From positions 186,001-250,000 of the forward strand of contig CAVQLG010000007.1 in NCBI GenBank assembly GCA_963713275.1: a stretch of DNA of 64,000 nt. Reading direction: 5' to 3'. The position numbers and the translations under genes were made by a program. This DNA comes from CAIWHR01 sp963713275. Its GTDB lineage: Bacteria > Pseudomonadota > Gammaproteobacteria > Burkholderiales > Casimicrobiaceae. Below, one piece after another: positions 63,142 through 64,000 of the stretch; the first letter of the stretch is position 1; each line of letters starts with the position of its first letter. The notes beneath the pieces are model-generated. The model searched no databases and was not told where the DNA came from. It worked only from the letters and a program-made list of their open reading frames with translations.

Positions 63142-64000
63142 TCAGGCGGAAGGCGCGGCGGCGACGCGCCAGCGCACGGCTTCGCCTCCGCGCAGCGGCA
63201 CGACCGTCTCGGCGCCGAACGGGTAGGCCGCCGGCACGGTCCACGGCTCCCGGACCAGCGTGAGCGCGTCCCGGTTGCGCGGCAGCCGGTAGAAATCCGC
63301 GCCGTGGAAGCTCGCGAAGCCCTCGAGGCGGTCGAGCGCGCCGGCATCCTCGAACGCCTCGGCGTAGAGCTCGAGCGCCGCGTGGGCGGAATAGCAGCCG
63401 GCGCAGCCGCAGGCGTGTTCCTTGGTGGGGCGGGCGTGCGGCGCGCTGTCGGTGCCGAGGAAGAACTTGGGGCTGCCCGACGTGGCGGCACGGACCAGCG
63501 CCTCGCGGTGCGTTTCGCGCTTGAGGATCGGCAGGCAGTAGAAGTGCGGGCGCACGCCGCCGGCAAAGAGCGCGTTGCGCGACCAGAGGAGGTGCTGCGG
63601 CGTGATCGTCGCCGCGACGTTGGCGGACGCACCCGCGACGAACTCGGCCGCCTCGCGCGTGGAGACGTGCTCGAGCACGATGCGCAAGCCCGGGAAGTCG
63701 CGGACGATCTGCCGCAACAGGCGATCGACGAACACCCGCTCGCGGTCGAAAATGTCGACGTCGGCGTCGGTCACCTCGCCGTGGAGCGACAGCACGACGC
63801 CGTGCTTTTCCATCGCCGCGAGCGCCGGGTAGACGCGCGGAAGCGCCGTCACGCCCGCGTCCGAATGGGTCGTCGCGCCCATCGGGTAGTACTTGACTGC
63901 GTGGACGAAACCGGACGCCGCCGCGCGCGCGATCTCGGCGGCGTCGGTGTGGTCGGTGAGATAGAGCGTCATCAGCGGCGTGAAGTCCGACCCGGCCGGC
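63142..64000 (-). CDS. pyrC: Dihydroorotase, class II, C-terminal part
   Basis: The gene continues past the right edge; about 286 residues are visible. The carboxylated-lysine segment AVKYYPMGATTHSDAGVT, metal histidines in LSLHGEV and LEHVSTREA, and the catalytic Asp in FLGTDSAPHARPTKEHACGC are conserved in the homodimeric PyrC group of pyrimidine synthesis. The N-terminal HxH metal pair lies outside the window. It stops 28 bases before the 5' end of rnpB. Confidence 0.9.
   Translation of the reverse strand, partial: PAGSDFTPLMTLYLTDHTDAAEIARAAASGFVHAVKYYPMGATTHSDAGVTALPRVYPALAAMEKHGVVLSLHGEVTDADVDIFDRERVFVDRLLRQIVRDFPGLRIVLEHVSTREAAEFVAGASANVAATITPQHLLWSRNALFAGGVRPHFYCLPILKRETHREALVRAATSGSPKFFLGTDSAPHARPTKEHACGCAGCYSAHAALELYAEAFEDAGALDRLEGFASFHGADFYRLPRNRDALTLVREPWTVPAAYPFGAETVVPLRGGEAVRWRVAAAPSA

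Noticed and set aside
1..64000. CRISPR arrays and tRNA genes
   Set aside because: No spaced direct repeats and no tRNA-like TTCGA arm with matching stems were found on reading both strands by eye; a covariance search could still find one I missed.

Overview
The window is very GC-rich, densely coded chromosomal DNA. Its gene content points to a betaproteobacterium of Burkholderiales or Rhodocyclales type: leuS-lptE-holA in a row, a 3-hydroxybutyrate oligomer hydrolase, aspA next to a Dcu carrier, a class A RNase P RNA, and RAYT-style REP sequences. There is no tRNA, rRNA, CRISPR array or intact transposase. Both ends cut genes: an FAA hydrolase at the left and dihydroorotase at the right.

Layout. 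1-6103: sugar-acid catabolism (FAA hydrolase, FadR-type regulator, idonate-like dehydrogenase, relic of a TRAP transporter, UxaA-type dehydratase, IlvD/Edd-type dehydratase). 6142-19415: housekeeping and envelope genes (MscS channel, glyoxalase-II-like hydrolase, thioesterase plus radical SAM protein, three small exported proteins, PA0069-type radical SAM, metY plus hydrolase, DUF2189 membrane protein, redoxin, OmpA-like lipoprotein). 19952-20989: a membrane TIR protein. 21625-33820: a one-direction cluster of eleven genes (AGE-fold protein, tandem DJ-1 protein, ThDP enzyme, four SnoaL/NTF2-like proteins, a tautomerase, GMC oxidoreductase, VOC protein, GH13 enzyme). I recognise no pathway for it; it is the best candidate here for an undescribed system. 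33968-36754: two opposite-strand genes of nucleotide-sensing/conflict type (a SLOG-like Rossmann protein and a TIR/deoxyribosyltransferase-like protein with TPRs). 37079-49000: cache protein, rsmE, quinone reductase, holA, lptE, leuS, a manganese-exporter-type membrane protein behind a yybP-ykoY riboswitch, dsbD, redoxin, LysE. 48795-64000: glucan phosphorylase, AEC transporter, hslU, Dcu carrier, aspA, a MITE-like element, PHB-oligomer hydrolase, fabI, FAD oxidoreductase, rnpB, pyrC.

How the genes fit together. The left block reads as uptake (now lost), oxidation and dehydration of aldonic or hexaric acids. The central cluster joins a glucan-active GH13 enzyme to a sugar-epimerase fold, an FAD sugar/alcohol oxidase fold, a 2-oxoacid decarboxylase fold, and proteins that handle reactive carbonyls (DJ-1, VOC). 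This would fit oxidative carbohydrate conversion through dicarbonyl intermediates, but that is inference. The aspA-dcu pair supports aspartate-to-fumarate metabolism.

Quality note. Five otherwise good genes (DUF2189, OmpA-like lipoprotein, tautomerase, TPR protein, leuS) each read through only if one extra base is removed. Since leuS is essential, single-base insertions in the assembly are the most economical explanation, and the broken genes should not be taken as pseudogenes without checking reads.
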